NCBI GenBank assembly: GCA_036373915.1
Contig: DASUUU010000110.1
Span: 16,728-80,727 of the forward strand
Length of the DNA stretch: 64,000 nucleotides
Direction of reading: 5' to 3'
From: JASLBX01 sp036373915
GTDB taxonomy: Bacteria; Actinomycetota; Actinomycetes; Jiangellales; Jiangellaceae
The position numbers and the translations under genes were made by a program. This document shows positions 62,810-64,000 of the stretch, in pieces. The notes under the pieces were generated by a model. It was not told the DNA's origin. It searched no databases and saw nothing but the letters and a program-made list of their open reading frames with translations. How positions within the stretch are numbered: the stretch's first letter is position 1; each line of letters begins with the position of its first letter.

Positions 62810-63912
62810 TGTGGATGCTCTCGATGGATCCGGCCCGATGTCTCGGTCAGCGGCCGGCCGGTTCCGCCCCAGCGGGCCGAGATGATCTCGGCTGCGATGG
62901 ACACCGCCGTCTCCTCCGGCGTGCGGGCGCCGAGGTCGAGGCCGATCGGTGAGGCCAGGCGGGCGAGTTCCTTGTCGGACAGCCCTCGCTCGGCGAGCCT
63001 GGCCAGCCGGTTCTCGTGGGTCCGTCGCGATCCCATGGCGCCCACGTACGCCGCCGACGAGCGCAGGGCCACTTCCAGGAGCGGCACGTCGAACTTCGGG
63101 TCATGCGTCAGCACGCAGATGACCGTGCGCTCGTCGACCACCGTCTCGGCGAGGAACTCGTGGGGCCATTTGACGATCACCTCGTCGGCGTCGGGGAAGC
63201 GCGCGGGTGTCGCGAAGACCGGACGGGCATCGCAGACGGTGACGTGGTAGCCCAGGAACTTGCCCACTCGCGACACGGCGGCGGCAAAGTCGATGGCGCC
63301 GAAGACGAGCATCCGGGGAGGCGGTGCGAACGACTGCACGAACACGCTCAGCTCGTCGCCCCGCCGCTCGCCGTCCGGGCCGTATCGCCGGACACCGGTC
63401 ATCCCCTGCTCGAGCATCCCCCGGGCATCATCGGCGACCGCGTCGTCCAGCCGGTCCGACCCGAGCCCACCGAGGCGGCCGTCCGGGCGGACGATCAGGT
63501 GCGCCCCTGGCCGACCCGGCCCCGCGACGACGGTGGCCAGGGCCACCGGGCGGCGCTCGGCGATGTCGTCGGCGATGGCATCGAGGCCGGGCAGCGACTG
63601 CTGGTCGACGGCTTCGACGAAGACCTCGATGGTGCCGCCGCACGTGAGGCCGACGGCGAACGCGTCGTCGTCACTGACCCCGTACCGCTCGATCCGCGGT
63701 GGTGCGCCGGCCAGTATCTCGGTAGCCGCCTCGTACACAGCGCCCTCGACGCAGCCGCCGGACACGCTGCCGACCGCCTCGCCACCTGGCCCGACCAACA
63801 TGGCGGCGCCCACGTCGCGCGGCGCCGAACTCCACGTGCGCACGACTGTGCCGACCGCGACCTGCTCGCCGTCGTGCCACCACGCCAGTAGCCGGTCAAG
63901 TACGTCCCGCAT
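62806..63912 (-). CDS. XdhC family molybdenum cofactor maturation factor (CoxI-like)
   Basis: A 368-aa XdhC protein without a YHS extension. The N-terminal module (VAVGTVVRTWSSAPRDVGAAMLVGPGGEAVGSVSGGCVEGAVYE) has the SGGCVEG motif. The C-terminal Rossmann part is ILVFGAIDFAAAVSRVGKFLGYHVTVCDARP (seen as MLVFGAIDFAAAVSR) and HDPKFDVPLLEVALRSSAAYVGAMGSRRTHENR. It supports cofactor sulfuration of molybdenum hydroxylases. ATG is at 63912. First gene of the xdhC-mocA-small-regulator unit. A repeat copy lies 38 bp upstream. Confidence 0.92.
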   Translation of the reverse strand: MRDVLDRLLAWWHDGEQVAVGTVVRTWSSAPRDVGAAMLVGPGGEAVGSVSGGCVEGAVYEAATEILAGAPPRIERYGVSDDDAFAVGLTCGGTIEVFVEAVDQQSLPGLDAIADDIAERRPVALATVVAGPGRPGAHLIVRPDGRLGGLGSDRLDDAVADDARGMLEQGMTGVRRYGPDGERRGDELSVFVQSFAPPPRMLVFGAIDFAAAVSRVGKFLGYHVTVCDARPVFATPARFPDADEVIVKWPHEFLAETVVDERTVICVLTHDPKFDVPLLEVALRSSAAYVGAMGSRRTHENRLARLAERGLSDKELARLASPIGLDLGARTPEETAVSIAAEIISARWGGTGRPLTETSGRIHREHPQ

Positions 63913-63950
63913 GTCTCAACGGTACGCCAACGGCACACCCCCACCCACCC

Positions 63951-64000
63951 CTCGCTGATCATGCAGGAACGGGAGCCGCGACACGCCGAGCGACGGCGTG
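63951..64000. repeat. Second copy of the CO dehydrogenase-operon inverted repeat, cut by window end
   Basis: Bases 63951-63987 match the left arm of the repeat at 50883-50919 in 32 of 37 positions, including TGATCATGCA and CCGCGACACGCC. After a 7-base loop, GGCGTG at 63995-64000 begins the complementary right arm. This shows the element is dispersed and keeps its symmetry although its sequence and loop length differ. Confidence 0.82.

Overview
The window is a 64 kb, high-GC chromosomal segment of an actinobacterium (Actinomycetota). The evidence is the coproporphyrin-dependent haem genes (hemY, hemQ and a ferrochelatase with a cysteine-rich tail), the division protein SepH, an F420-type oxidoreductase, AcnA, and a string of actinobacterial DUF families (DUF3000, DUF3093, DUF3159, DUF3710, DUF4193, DUF5998). 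GTG starts and 4-nt ATGA/GTGA overlaps are frequent. The genus cannot be fixed from the sequence alone. No tRNA, rRNA, CRISPR array, prophage or transposase was seen.

Layout. Positions 1-12,700 hold msrB (5' end missing), an ElaA-type acetyltransferase, the hemY-hemQ pair (minus strand), a DUF4349 lipoprotein, hemE, DUF3000, RNase D, an FAD-dependent oxidoreductase, an AlkD-type DNA glycosylase, and the fadA-fadB fatty-acid beta-oxidation operon. Positions 12,800-26,650 hold a VOC protein, an AraC regulator, an AI-2E family permease, dxs, a proline-rich membrane protein, acnA, an LLM oxidoreductase, a 23S/tRNA uracil methyltransferase, an APC permease, and a tandem pair of TrkA-type K+ channel subunits. 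Positions 26,900-41,770 are actinobacterial core: dut-DUF3710-OB-DUF3159, DUF3093, DUF4193, inositol monophosphatase, ferrochelatase, an MFS transporter, sepH, a phosphodiesterase, DUF5998, a Pat-like acetyltransferase fused to a pseudo-acyl-CoA synthetase, and DNA topoisomerase IV subunit A.

Positions 41,860-64,000 are the accessory part and the most interesting. A form II (S-L-M-G) molybdenum hydroxylase operon and a form I (M-S-L-F-D-E) aerobic carbon monoxide dehydrogenase operon lie on the same strand. They flank two GAF-ANTAR sensor/antiterminator genes and a small protein that looks like an orphan, degenerate histidine-kinase dimerisation domain. The form I large subunit carries AYRCSFR, the signature of true CO dehydrogenase, so aerobic CO oxidation is predicted. 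Further downstream, a second XdhC-type maturation gene, a MocA-type molybdenum cofactor cytidylyltransferase, a 61-aa protein and a large MalT/SARP-like regulator appear to form one transcription unit. That unit plausibly serves and controls the CO dehydrogenase.

Two families of dispersed palindromic repeats are visible. One is built on CGATCAGGTGA and is clustered at 26.7-26.9 kb and 39.0-39.2 kb. The other has 37-39 bp arms, with a perfect 39-bp inverted repeat inside the CO dehydrogenase operon at 50.9 kb and a second copy cut by the window end. Strong hairpins sit between three convergent gene pairs and are probable bidirectional terminators.
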